Of a stretch of DNA of 64,000 nucleotides, positions 52,141 through 61,236 are shown piece after piece; within the stretch, counting starts at the first letter, position 1; every line of letters begins with the position of its first letter. This DNA is from an uncultured Bryobacterales bacterium (lineage in GTDB: Bacteria > Acidobacteriota > Terriglobia > Bryobacterales > UBA6623): contig CATOTH010000008.1 in the NCBI GenBank assembly GCA_951813065.1, forward strand, positions 307,257-371,256, given 5' to 3'. The notes under the pieces were generated by a model. It did no database searches, was not told where the DNA came from, and worked only from the letters and a program-made list of their open reading frames with translations. Both the position numbers and the translations under genes were made by a program.

Positions 52141-52530
52141 CCTAGGAACACCGTCACTGGGACCGGCTGGTCGCGGCCGTGCGAGCACTCCCGCACGCGG
52201 GTGCTGAGACAGGTCGAGGTCGACTCCAAGACCAACGAGATCCCGGCGGTGCGCAAGCTGGCCGCGGCGCTGGACCTGGCCGGACGCGCCGTCACCCTCG
52301 ACGCGCAGCCCGCGCAGCTGGCGGCGCTGATCCGCAACCACTGGCACATCGAGAACCGCCTGCACTACGTGCGGGACTTCACCTACGACGAGGACCGCTG
52401 CCGGGTGTGGGTGCGCGACCTGCCGCGCAATCTGGCCTGCCTGACCAACGCGGCGATCTCGATCATCCGCTGCCAGCCCGAGTTCCGCTGGGTGCCGGAG
52501 GCCAACCGCCATGACGCGGGCCGTCCGTAG
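52141..52530 (+). mobile_element. Internally deleted ISAs1-family transposase
   Basis: The frame reads LRQVEVDSKTNEIPAVRKLAAALDLAGRAVTLDA, part of the catalytic N-half of ISAs1 transposases (the stretch leading to the second Asp), then jumps directly to QLAALIRNHWHIENRLHYVRDFTYDEDRCRV, the C-terminal His-Trp/Glu block, and ends PEFRWVPEANR...RP at a TAG at 52528-52530. About 100-150 residues between these blocks are missing, and no intact N-terminus precedes them. It is an internal-deletion relic, not a functional enzyme. GC is higher than in the flanks, consistent with foreign origin. Sequence differs from the other ISAs1 tail at 2.0 kb. Confidence 0.75.
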
Positions 52531-53009
52531 GAGGCGCTGGACCTGCTGCTGGCCCCGCCCCGGAGCTAGCCTGGCCGGCGCGCTCGCCAGTGCGCCGTGT
52601 TCCGCCGGACCCGGCGGAGCCGTACCGCTGTGTCCGCGCTTACGATCCAGCCGCCCCAGCCGCCCGAGACGTCTGCCCGGGCCTCTCGTGGCCGGCCCTC
52701 GGGGCCGTGTCCAGCGACTACACAGGACGTGGAGGCAGGCATCAACCTCTCTGAAACCGCCTCAATCAGGACAGAAAAATGTGCCTGCGCTAACACGCCT
52801 CAGTTCGGGCAGCCCAACGGGGGCATGTTATGGGCTGCCACCGGTACGATCAACCGGTCTGGAGAGCCGCGGAGGATCCAATTCGGCGTGAAGTAGCTGT
52901 TCTGGAATCTCCACGACGCAGGGGTTGACGCGCCGAGTGTCCGAAGTTGGATTCGCTGCAGGAACGACCCGAACTAGTGGAGGCCGACATCCGGGGGTGG
53001 TGCATGGCG
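52531..53009. other. Insertion-sequence border region, no gene seen
   Basis: GC-rich and low-complexity sequence to about 52740, then ordinary sequence. No supported gene. The minus-strand word GCAGGCACATTTTTCTGTCC (52770-52790 region) looks like an insertion-sequence tip, but I found no partner. Confidence 0.35.
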
Positions 53010-54146
53010 TCATATGCCATCCACTGTCGCCCCGATCAGCCAATCCACAACTTCCCGCAGTGCCTCCTCGTGCGTCGATCCGCATTCCTGCGCTTTCCGG
53101 TAGGTCTCGACCTGCTGGTGGGAGCTTGTGCCCCGCTTGATGATTTCCTTAGCGTGCTTGACCTCGGCTACGCAACCGAAGTGCTCCATGTCCTCATCCA
53201 GGAGAACGAAAAGTTCCTCAGTTAGGTCCGAGAAGGGTACGATTTCGCCTTGCCCGAAGTCGACCATGCCCTTGTCCACTCCATAGCGCTGCGCGCGCCA
53301 GCGGTTCTCGTTGACAAGGATCGGGGCGTAGACACGCCAGCGCTGGTTGTCTCGCCGTAGTCGGTAGAGCATGCGACAGATGCAGCGATACAGCGCCGCG
53401 CAGCACACAGCGTCGTCCAACCTCGTGCAGACATCGGTGATACGCATTTCCACTGTCGGGAACCGGGCGCTTGGCCGCACATCCCACCAAAGCTTGGTGG
53501 AATCCTCGAGGAGCTTGGCGGAAATCATCAGATCCACGGTCCGTCGAAATTCTCCGTAGCTCTCGAAGCGCTCCGGCAGTCCAGTCCGGGGCAGTTCGTC
53601 GAAGACGCACAGCCGGTAGGACTTGAGTCCCGTCTCAGTGCCCTCCCAAAAGGGAGACGACGTGCTCAGCGCCAGCAGATGGGGCAGGAAGTAAGAGACT
53701 TGGTTGAGAATGTCGATTCGAAGGTCGTCTTCCTCGATACCGACATGGACATGCATGCCGCAGATCAGGAGGCGTTGCGCCACGACCTGCATGTCTTGAT
53801 GGAGGACGCGGTAGCGCAGCTTGTCGGTGTGCTTCTGAGCCCTCCATCGGGCAAAGGGATGCGTCGACGCTGCGATCGGAGCCAGCCCGTGACCCCGCGC
53901 AATCTCTGCCACCGTGCCACGTAGGTGGGCGAGCTCGGCGCGCGCATCTTGGATCGAATTGCAGACCGCAGTTCCGACCTCCAGTTGAGTGCGCAGGAAT
54001 TCCCTACTGAAACGCCCGCCGAGGTTCGTCTCGAATTCGTCGATCAGCGCCCTCGGGGGCTCGCTGACCAAGTCCCTGGTGTCCAGGTCAACGAGCAGGT
54101 ACTCCTCTTCGATGCCAATCGAGAAAGTCGGTTCATGGACTGCCAT
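53010..54146 (-). CDS. Carboxylate-amine ligase, GCS2/YbdK family
   Basis: This 378-residue enzyme of the glutamate-cysteine ligase 2 family begins TFSIGIEEEYLLVDLDTRDLV, the Mg-binding IEEE motif. CGMHVHVGIEEDDLRIDILNQ and LLALSTSSPFWEGTETGLKSYR are YbdK signatures, followed by WWDVRPSARFPTVEMRITDVCTRLDD. These ATP-grasp-like ligases join glutamate and an amine (weak gamma-glutamylcysteine activity for YbdK). Its ATG 54146 coincides with the end of the N-formylglutamate amidohydrolase gene, so the pair are co-translated. Together they may act on glutamate-derived compounds; the product is not known. Confidence 0.9.
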   Translation of the reverse strand: MAVHEPTFSIGIEEEYLLVDLDTRDLVSEPPRALIDEFETNLGGRFSREFLRTQLEVGTAVCNSIQDARAELAHLRGTVAEIARGHGLAPIAASTHPFARWRAQKHTDKLRYRVLHQDMQVVAQRLLICGMHVHVGIEEDDLRIDILNQVSYFLPHLLALSTSSPFWEGTETGLKSYRLCVFDELPRTGLPERFESYGEFRRTVDLMISAKLLEDSTKLWWDVRPSARFPTVEMRITDVCTRLDDAVCCAALYRCICRMLYRLRRDNQRWRVYAPILVNENRWRAQRYGVDKGMVDFGQGEIVPFSDLTEELFVLLDEDMEHFGCVAEVKHAKEIIKRGTSSHQQVETYRKAQECGSTHEEALREVVDWLIGATVDGI

Positions 54147-54952
54147 CACTTGCCACCTTGACCGAGCGTCATGGTAGAGACGACATCTTCCAGCGCGTCG
54201 CCCAGGATCTTGGAATGTTGCTCAATTCCTTCCGTGTCGCGGATCAAGTCGTCGCGAATCTCGACAAGAGCGCTCGCCAGCCCGGCAGATCCTGCGTGGT
54301 GGTCCTGCGAGAAATCAAAGTGGTCGCGGCCTGAGTACGGCTCGTTGTCGCCAACCACGGCGCCCGGGTGACGGCCCAGCGCTGCCACCAGTCTCGGTGC
54401 GATTCGCGCGTCCTGGTCCCAGAGGACCCCGTAATGCCAGGGGCGCGCGAATCCGTTCTGGAGCCTCCGTGTAAAGCTGTGAATAGCCACGAACACCGGC
54501 TCCACTCCTTGGGCCCTGACGCTATCCAGCACTCCCGCTATGGCTCGATGGTAGGGATCGAACAAGGCCGTGGCACGCCTCTCCGCTTCGAAGCCGTTCA
54601 TGCCGAGGTTGCCGGGAATCACCGTACCGTCACTGATTCTAGGAATTGAAGATTCGGAACCGATTTTGCGATTGCAGTCGATCACGAGGCGCGAATACGC
54701 GGAAAGGACTGCGGGGGCATCGAACCGCTCCGCCAGACGCAATGTGACACTCTCGGCACCGATATCCCACCCGATGTGTCGACGGAGATCCTCTACTGAG
54801 AGTCCAAGGTTTGCCAAGCTGCCGGGGACGGCACACGAGGCATGGTCGCAAGTCAGAACCATGGCCGCTTTGCCGCCAGGATTCTCAATCCGGTAGGGAG
54901 GTTTCTCGTGGGAGGCTAAGAGCGGCGCAAACTGCGTAGACGCTGCCTCCAT
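54146..54952 (-). CDS. N-formylglutamate amidohydrolase family protein
   Basis: This 268-residue protein fits the FGase/HutG-like family: VLTCDHASCAVPGSLANLGL (metal-binding DH), RHIGWDIGAESVTLRLAERFDAPAVLSAYSRLVIDCNR (the GWDIGA and SRLVIDxNR hallmarks), FVAIHSFTRRLQNGFARPWHYGVLWDQD and DFSQDHHAGSAGLASALVEIRDDLI. It hydrolyses N-formyl- or N-acylglutamate-like amides. Histidine-degradation genes are not near, so a role linked to the overlapping GCS2 ligase is more plausible than histidine breakdown. It lies upstream in the two-gene operon. Confidence 0.92.
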   Translation of the reverse strand: MEAASTQFAPLLASHEKPPYRIENPGGKAAMVLTCDHASCAVPGSLANLGLSVEDLRRHIGWDIGAESVTLRLAERFDAPAVLSAYSRLVIDCNRKIGSESSIPRISDGTVIPGNLGMNGFEAERRATALFDPYHRAIAGVLDSVRAQGVEPVFVAIHSFTRRLQNGFARPWHYGVLWDQDARIAPRLVAALGRHPGAVVGDNEPYSGRDHFDFSQDHHAGSAGLASALVEIRDDLIRDTEGIEQHSKILGDALEDVVSTMTLGQGGK

Positions 54953-55156
54953 GGGTCCAATATGCCACTTTGGTTCGCTCTGCGTCGCGGACTGTTTCCG
55001 CCGCGGCCCTGGCCTAGGTGGATTTCGGCAAGACTGTCGGTCAAGATTCCAAGGAGGTCATTTCCCTGACAGTTTCTTTGGCACTGGTTTCGCGCCGTCT
55101 GCTTGTACAGCCCAAAGGAAATTCACTTGCGGCCGGACTTGCTACTCTGCACGTTG

Positions 55157-58015
55157 ATGTGGATTCGGTCCATAGCGCTCTCTAGTGCGTTGGCACTCGT
55201 GGTAGCACCTAACTTGGTTGGGCAGCGGATCGAGACACCCACTACCGTCGTTGACCATCCTGCGGCGCAGCGCGTCGTGAAACTGGAGTTCGGAGTGAAA
55301 GCCGTCGAGCCTGCCCGCTGGACCGGCCGGGCGACGGTTTCGACGGGTACGATTCACTCCGCCTGGGGTTGGCACTTCAACCGCCCTGACCGAATCGTTG
55401 GATCTGCGGGTTGGGATCTCCACACACGGGATTTCAATCCAGAAGGGGCCCGCTACAGGTTCCGGACCGGACTGCCGGGCGGTGTCAGCGTATTGCCGAA
55501 TGGAGTCTACCTCAGCGTAGAGGCACCTCCTTCGGACCGAGTCTTCGTAACGACCAACCATGGAGACTTTGAATTTGAACTGGCCGAGCTGGATGCACGG
55601 GGCAGGCTCGAAATGCTGGCCGGCGACGTTGCAGTCGTAGCGTCACCGGCCATCCGGGCGCTGACCAGGGGCGAGGCGACCCAGCACGACTATCCGGCTG
55701 CCTTGGCAACCTCCGACGGACTCTTCGTCGCATGGACCGCGTTCCACAACGAGGCCAACACGCTGTATCTTGCGCATCGTCGGGACGAGGAATGGCACAC
55801 CTACCGGGTGACGCCGTCCTGGGGCGACCACTTTGGCACGGCGCTCGCTCTGGACGCGAGAGGCAGTGTTCACGTGATCTGGAGCGAGTACCGGAAGGAT
55901 CGCTGGAGGCTTGTGGGCAGGGCCTTTGACCCTCGCTCCGAATCATGGGGCAGCGATCAGTACATTGCGCCGGAAGGCAGTCGACAGTACTTCCCGGTGG
56001 CTGCCACAGCTACCGACGGTACGGCATGGGTTGCATGGCAGGAGTTTCGCGGAGATGGCCTCGATGTCATGGCAGCGTGGCACGACGGCAACGCGTGGTC
56101 AGCCCCGATGCGGGTAAGCAACTCGGACGCCAATGATTGGGCTCCGGATCTGGCGGCGGCGCCGGACGGGTCTGTGTGGGTTGCATGGGATAGCTACGAG
56201 ACGGGTAGTTACGACATTCTTGTCCGCCGTCTCAGGCCTGGCGAAGCTGATCGTGTCATTGCCCTGCCGTCCGACCCGAACCGGGCGATCGAGCCTTCGA
56301 TTGCAGTCGATGGCCGCAATCGCGTCTGGGTCGCTTGGGCTCAGAGCGGACCCAATTGGGGCAAGGATTGGGGTGTCTTGGGAAAGCCCGGAACTCAGAT
56401 CCGGGCAACCAGCGAAGTGCGTCTCGCTTGCTATTCGGAGGGTCGGTGGATGGAACCCGCCGAATCGCTCGGCGATGCTGTTCCTACCTGGATGTCAGAC
56501 ATGCACGAGTATCCCGAGATCGCGATCGGCAGCGAGGGAGTGCCGTATGTGTTCTTTCGCAAGATGATGCTGCGTCTACCCGTGGCGGAGCACGCATCAC
56601 AGCTTCAAATCGGGAGTGACCGTAGGCGATTGCAGCCGTGGTACGACACGATCCGGGGCCTGTCGGAGATTCGTTTGGCGGGCTTCAACGGAGCGCGATG
56701 GCTGCCACTCCGAGAGTTGCCGTTGAGTGCCGGAGGGGCTTATGCGCAGATTGCGCTTGCCGTGCATGACAATCGAACCGTTGCCGTTTGGCCGACCGAC
56801 CAACGGAGCTACGAAGACCCGCATGTCCGCAGTTCGCAGCTCCGCCATGCCACCCTCGATCTGGATGCCCGGTACACATCGGAAGAACGTCTGCGACCCT
56901 TGATCGCCAGCGATGCCACATTTTTTGATGCCGCGCCGACCGAACAAGCCGATCTCGCAACAGTCCGCTCGGCGCGCTGGGCTGCCAAACACCCGTTGCG
57001 GCTATTTCGCGGCGACCTGCACAGACACACGGACTTGTCGGCGGACAGCCAGTGGGACGGCGACATTCTCTTCGCCTATCGCTATGCGCTCGATGCCGGG
57101 GCTCTCGATTTCCTGGCGGTGACCGATCATTCCGGGGCCGAACGCCTGCACTTCTACAAGTACCAATGGTGGAAATCCCGCCAGATCGCGACCATGTTCA
57201 ACCAGCCGGGAAGGTTCGCGACGTTCTTTGGTTATGAGCGTACCGTGACCTTTCCGGGCGGGCATCGGAATGTGATCTCGACGCGCCGTGACATGCAACC
57301 TGTGCCGATATCGGACGAGGAGTTCACGGGAAACGAGAGCTGGTCGGAACGGTTGTATCCCTCTCTGTTGAGGCATGGCGACATCGCCATCGCGCACACG
57401 ACTGCTGGCGGCGGTGGGACCGACTGGCGGGACAACGACCCCCGCGCCGAGCCGGTCGTTGAAGTGTTCCAGGCGTTGCGTGGCTCTTACGAGGAGGAGA
57501 ACTCACCCGGGAAAGCTCGCTCTACGGAACCGGCCGGATTCGTTTGGAATGCGTGGAGGAAGGGCTGGAGAATCGGCCTGCTCTCAAATTCCGACCATGA
57601 ATCGACCCATCAGTCCTATGCGTGTGTGTGGGCTCCCGAACTGACAAACGAGGCGATACTGGACGCCATCAAGCAACGACTCAGCTATGCCGCGACGGAT
57701 AACATCGTCGTGCAATTTGAGGCTCATGTGGGCAATCGCACGCCCTTGAAGATGGGGGCGGAAATCGCCGTTTCGGAGGCTCCTGAATTCGTTTTCCGGG
57801 CAGTTGCACCGCGACCTGTCGCCTCGGTCGAAATCATTCGTAGCGGCGAGGTGATGTACAGTGTCGAGCCGCAAACATCCGAGGTGAAGATCTCGTATCG
57901 TGACTCGGACGCCCCGCAGGACGGCTCTGCACACTACCACGTGCGATTGGTTCAGGACGACGGTCAGATTGCATGGTCCTCCCCGATCTGGATCGAATAT
58001 CGACGGTCGCTCTAG
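55157..58015 (+). CDS. Secreted beta-propeller protein with C-terminal PHP-type domain
   Basis: The product is 952 residues with a signal peptide (SIALSSALALVVAPNLVGQ). Residues ~190-600 contain repeated propeller-like blades ending in VAW motifs (SDGLFVAWTAFH; HVIWSEY; AWVAWQEF; VWVAWDSYE; VWVAWAQSG), about 45-50 residues apart, resembling BNR/sialidase-like repeats. The C-terminal ~330 residues hold a PHP-like metallophosphoesterase fold: LFRGDLHRHTDLSAD (HxH), ALDFLAVTDHSG, IAIAHTTAGGG, and LLSNSDHESTHQSY. This is similar to the DUF3604 family. It is likely a periplasmic or surface hydrolase; the propeller may bind a glycan or protein. The ATG at 55157 was chosen because it begins the signal peptide. 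Confidence 0.82.
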   Translation: MWIRSIALSSALALVVAPNLVGQRIETPTTVVDHPAAQRVVKLEFGVKAVEPARWTGRATVSTGTIHSAWGWHFNRPDRIVGSAGWDLHTRDFNPEGARYRFRTGLPGGVSVLPNGVYLSVEAPPSDRVFVTTNHGDFEFELAELDARGRLEMLAGDVAVVASPAIRALTRGEATQHDYPAALATSDGLFVAWTAFHNEANTLYLAHRRDEEWHTYRVTPSWGDHFGTALALDARGSVHVIWSEYRKDRWRLVGRAFDPRSESWGSDQYIAPEGSRQYFPVAATATDGTAWVAWQEFRGDGLDVMAAWHDGNAWSAPMRVSNSDANDWAPDLAAAPDGSVWVAWDSYETGSYDILVRRLRPGEADRVIALPSDPNRAIEPSIAVDGRNRVWVAWAQSGPNWGKDWGVLGKPGTQIRATSEVRLACYSEGRWMEPAESLGDAVPTWMSDMHEYPEIAIGSEGVPYVFFRKMMLRLPVAEHASQLQIGSDRRRLQPWYDTIRGLSEIRLAGFNGARWLPLRELPLSAGGAYAQIALAVHDNRTVAVWPTDQRSYEDPHVRSSQLRHATLDLDARYTSEERLRPLIASDATFFDAAPTEQADLATVRSARWAAKHPLRLFRGDLHRHTDLSADSQWDGDILFAYRYALDAGALDFLAVTDHSGAERLHFYKYQWWKSRQIATMFNQPGRFATFFGYERTVTFPGGHRNVISTRRDMQPVPISDEEFTGNESWSERLYPSLLRHGDIAIAHTTAGGGGTDWRDNDPRAEPVVEVFQALRGSYEEENSPGKARSTEPAGFVWNAWRKGWRIGLLSNSDHESTHQSYACVWAPELTNEAILDAIKQRLSYAATDNIVVQFEAHVGNRTPLKMGAEIAVSEAPEFVFRAVAPRPVASVEIIRSGEVMYSVEPQTSEVKISYRDSDAPQDGSAHYHVRLVQDDGQIAWSSPIWIEYRRSL

Positions 58016-58428
58016 CTTCTACCGCTTGGTATCGAACGTGAATTGTCAACGTCGGCTCGGAACCGCCTGATTGGCTCAAGCGAGGATGGGTTATGGATGG
58101 TCTCTTGCTTGGAGCTCCGCCACGGCCAGCCTCGCAGGAGCGCGAGCCGCCTGCCTGGGCCGAGTGCCGCTGCGACTGCGATGTCCGCACTGGATGTCTC
58201 GTCCGCCGAGATACCGGGCCAGGGCACTCTGCGCATGTTGGAATATTCGCGACCCGGAGTGGGTCGCATCGGATTGGTCGGCACGCGCGGCCTGGTCGAC
58301 CGGGGGAATGGCGGACTCACCGGGCCGAGACGGTGCCGAGTGTGGGACTGGTCATTGTGCGAGATTGACCCGTCGAGGCAGCGGCCGCGCCTTGCAATCC
58401 TGGCGACTGGCGCGCTCGCCACGAGTCC
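58016..58428. other. Gap before the methyltransferase gene, no gene seen
   Basis: This is 413 bp between convergent genes. All three plus-strand frames are open for long runs because of GC richness, but none has recognisable content. No terminator with a T-run is evident. Confidence 0.5.
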
Positions 58429-59334
58429 CTAAGGGCTCATTTCGCGCCGCGCCAACTCCGATGACAGGGCGGCGATGTCTACGGGACTAATTCCGCAACA
58501 GCCACCTACGAATTGAGCTCCGCGCTCAATCCAGCGCAATGCCGCCTGTACGAATCGATCAGTCTCGAAATCCGTCCGATTCTCAACTGAGATTTCGCTG
58601 TCGAGCGTCCATCCCGCGGGAATGTTGAACCGATTGGGATAGCCACCGGTGGGCTTGTCGGTCAGTCGTGCAACTTGCTCGACGCCGGCCTCGATGGCGT
58701 CAGGATGCGTACAGTTGAACAAGAATCCATCGAGTTCCAAGTCATCAAGTGCGTGAAAGGCGTCCACTACGCTCTCCCCACTGCGCAGCCCCGTGCCCGG
58801 TCGCTCGTTCAGTGTCCAGGACACGTAGACCGGAAGGTTCCTTGCCGCACTCGCGGACCGGGCTGCTTCGGTGGCATTGCGCGCTTCCCGAATGCTCGAC
58901 ATCGTCTCGCAAAGGAAGACATCCACGAACGGTTCGAGGGTCTCCGCCAAGGCTGCATAGATGGGTCGGGCGGTGGCGTCGGGGACCACTAGATCGGAAC
59001 GATAGCTTTCCGAAAGGGGCGGCAATCCGCCTGCTACTAGAACGCCGCACTCCGAATCGCTTGCAGCCGCCTGCGCGAGTTGGCCGGCGAGTGCGGCAAG
59101 CTCGAGGTAGGAGTCGGCGCGGTCGGCTTTCCCGAGATAGCTTGGCACGCACGAATAGCTGTTCGTAGTGATCATTCGAGCGCCCGCCGCGATGAAGTCG
59201 CGGTGGGTCTGGACAACCACATCAGGTGCGTTCAGAAGCGCTTGCGCGGACCAGAGTCCGGTTCGTGTGGCCACGCCCCGTCGGATGAGTTCTCGCCCCA
59301 TACCTCCATCCATGACCGTCACTGCGGGTCTCAT
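58429..59334 (-). CDS. Homocysteine S-methyltransferase family protein
   Basis: This 301-residue TIM-barrel protein belongs to the Hcy-methyltransferase family (PF02574). It opens VTVMDGGMGRELIRRG and has TNSYSC, FLCETMSSIREARNA and the zinc-binding cysteines in GFLFNCTHPDAIEAG and the late GGCCGISP. These bind the thiol substrate, and the methyl donor is usually S-methylmethionine or a betaine. It lacks the MetH cobalamin domains. ATG 59334 is preferred over an in-frame start 33 nt upstream because it begins the family motif. It is a likely methionine-cycle enzyme; the exact methyl donor is not readable. Confidence 0.92.
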   Translation of the reverse strand: MRPAVTVMDGGMGRELIRRGVATRTGLWSAQALLNAPDVVVQTHRDFIAAGARMITTNSYSCVPSYLGKADRADSYLELAALAGQLAQAAASDSECGVLVAGGLPPLSESYRSDLVVPDATARPIYAALAETLEPFVDVFLCETMSSIREARNATEAARSASAARNLPVYVSWTLNERPGTGLRSGESVVDAFHALDDLELDGFLFNCTHPDAIEAGVEQVARLTDKPTGGYPNRFNIPAGWTLDSEISVENRTDFETDRFVQAALRWIERGAQFVGGCCGISPVDIAALSSELARREMSP

Positions 59335-59553
59335 AGCGCGATTCTCAACCGTCAAATTGTACGGCACTGCGGGTGATGCGGGAGAGTGCGCTTTGGATGC
59401 GTCACGGGAGCGAGTTCCGTGCTGGGACCTGTTTGGTCTGCTATCGCACGGCTACGACAGGACGGCAGCGTAAATTGGAATTCGAGGCCAGACTGCGGGA
59501 CAACCGGATTCGACCGGTACTTGGGGAGTGTGTCGCCGAAAGCGGTTGCGGTC
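59335..59553. other. Short gap, no gene seen
   Basis: The gap between the uxaE stop and the methyltransferase start has no supported gene. The methyltransferase promoter should lie in it. Confidence 0.5.
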
Positions 59554-60810
59554 CTAGGTCCAGGGCGTGAGGAACAGCGGTCGGATATGTCGCGACAAGA
59601 GATTCTCGGTCACGTTCCGCGAAATCGACTCCTCGCATGCGTTCAGCATCCCAAGGTAGCGCTCGCCCATCTTGGCGGCGATCTTGTAGCCGACATGCAG
59701 CAACTGGCGAAAGTGCGGGTTGAAATCCGGGCAACTCTGGTCATGGCGCAACGCAGCCGTGTACTGCGACGATCCCCAGCCGTTGACCTCGGACGGAGAT
59801 GGGAGCCGCTCGGAATCGATATCAATCACGGCTGCGTACGGAGCGCACAAGGCATCGCGTGCGGCGTAGGCTTGGGAATAAACATCCTTCGCGAGTTGCA
59901 GCCCGGAGCCGCCGGCCTCGGCCAAGCCGATCAGTTCTTCCAGCCAATTGGTGCCCGCGGTCTTCACATGCACGCCGGCGTCGAACCGGCGAATCCCCGC
60001 GCGGATCGCGTCGTAGATGGAGAACTTGTCAGAGCCCGAATGGACGCTTAACTTCAAGGTTCCCGGGAGCCCATAGGTCGCGACGGCGTGTCGGAGGACC
60101 GCAATGTCGTCGGAGAACTCCTTGCTGAACTGGGACGGGTCGCCCACGTAGTCGACCCCCTTGTTGAATCGTCCGGTGAACTTCGGCGCGATCGTTTGGA
60201 CCGGGACACCCTCCCCGGCGAGCGCCACGAGAATCACTAGCAGGTCGGCGGGAGATTGGGGCTTGTCCGTCTCGTCCATCGAGACTTCCGTGATGAAGTT
60301 GCCGCTGCCCTTTGCCGCTTCGATATGGCGGTAGATCCGGCCTGCTTCCTGGACTGCGAACAGGAATTGCCCGGCTGAGCGCTCAACGTCTTCCCTTGTT
60401 GTCTCGAACGGCTCGTCGATCCCATCGATGCTGATGCTTCCCACCAATTCAGGATGGGCCGCAACCAGACTGTCGATGGCTCCTGTGTCGGGCGGTCGGC
60501 CAATCGCGTACGCGACGTCGAGCGTGAAGAAGTCGCTTGTTTCCAAGTACTCGTCGACGGTGTCGAGATTGATGTGATCCGCATCGACGTAGTAGGGCTT
60601 GTTCCAGTCTAGGTCCTTGACGGCCGAATCCGCGGCTTGTCGCACGGTGCGCGGCCGGGTACCCACCGTGAGGTGCTCGCGGTGAGACTTGTTCCAAGTG
60701 GGAATGACCTCGACGCCCTCCCCGGCTGCCGCGATGCAGGCCTGAAGCTGGGGCTTCGCTTGGCGTGCGAAGCGGTCTCCAACCCCAAAGGTGTACTTTT
60801 CAATTTGCAT
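59554..60810 (-). CDS. uxaE: Tagaturonate/fructuronate epimerase UxaE
   Basis: This 418-residue protein fits the UxaE family (the tagaturonate C3-epimerase first described in Thermotoga, TM0440-like). Visible blocks are YTFGVGDRFARQA at the start, WNKSHREHLTVGTRP, WNKPYYVDADHINLDTVDEY, GRFNKGVDYVGD, LKLSVHSGSDKFSIYD and DFNPHFRQLLHVGYKIAAKMG. The enzyme interconverts D-tagaturonate and D-fructuronate, letting galacturonate enter the glucuronate branch without UxaB. With UxaC 8 kb away it suggests a variant hexuronate route. The ATG at 60810 follows an AGGACC-type ribosome-binding region. It is divergent from the CoA-transferase gene. Confidence 0.88.
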   Translation of the reverse strand: MQIEKYTFGVGDRFARQAKPQLQACIAAAGEGVEVIPTWNKSHREHLTVGTRPRTVRQAADSAVKDLDWNKPYYVDADHINLDTVDEYLETSDFFTLDVAYAIGRPPDTGAIDSLVAAHPELVGSISIDGIDEPFETTREDVERSAGQFLFAVQEAGRIYRHIEAAKGSGNFITEVSMDETDKPQSPADLLVILVALAGEGVPVQTIAPKFTGRFNKGVDYVGDPSQFSKEFSDDIAVLRHAVATYGLPGTLKLSVHSGSDKFSIYDAIRAGIRRFDAGVHVKTAGTNWLEELIGLAEAGGSGLQLAKDVYSQAYAARDALCAPYAAVIDIDSERLPSPSEVNGWGSSQYTAALRHDQSCPDFNPHFRQLLHVGYKIAAKMGERYLGMLNACEESISRNVTENLLSRHIRPLFLTPWT

Positions 60811-61236
60811 TCTTGATAGGTCCTAGCAAGAGCAAGCCCGCGGCCTCACGGGTTGTCAGCCTTCCCATCTTAACGAAGGGTCTTGAGGTCCATGACACAG
60901 GGAACGCAATGGTAGTCGGCCCTGAGATTTGCACATGAGACTTGCGCTGCGAAGTCCCGATGCTGTCTGTTGGTAAGCAGGGCCGCTTCGCTGGAGACTG
61001 AGCGGTTCGTGTTTCGCGCAGGCGACCGTCAGCCGACACTGGGGCTACCGGGCGGGCGCGGTTTTCGTCGGGCCACCGAAATGCGGCTCTTCGAGTCGAC
61101 GTGGCGCAAACCGCTCTCCGTGTGCTGGATGAATGGCTGTCTTCGGAAAGGGCCGGAAGGGTGCTGGCTTCGGGATTCACCGGAGCGGATCCGGTCATGG
61201 TAGCCGCTAGCGGAACAACGGGAGGAGAACAGACTG
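60811..61236. other. Divergent intergenic region, no gene seen
   Basis: This is 426 bp between two divergent genes. It should contain both promoters, but I see no strong -35/-10 pair. Short frames here are not natural protein sequence. Confidence 0.5.

Noticed and set aside
58043..58432. 129-codon plus-strand frame between convergent genes
   Set aside because: Low-information Arg/Gly/Ser sequence with overlapping equally long frames; typical GC-rich noise.
59386..60051. 221-codon plus-strand frame
   Set aside because: It is mainly antisense to uxaE, which has full family homology.
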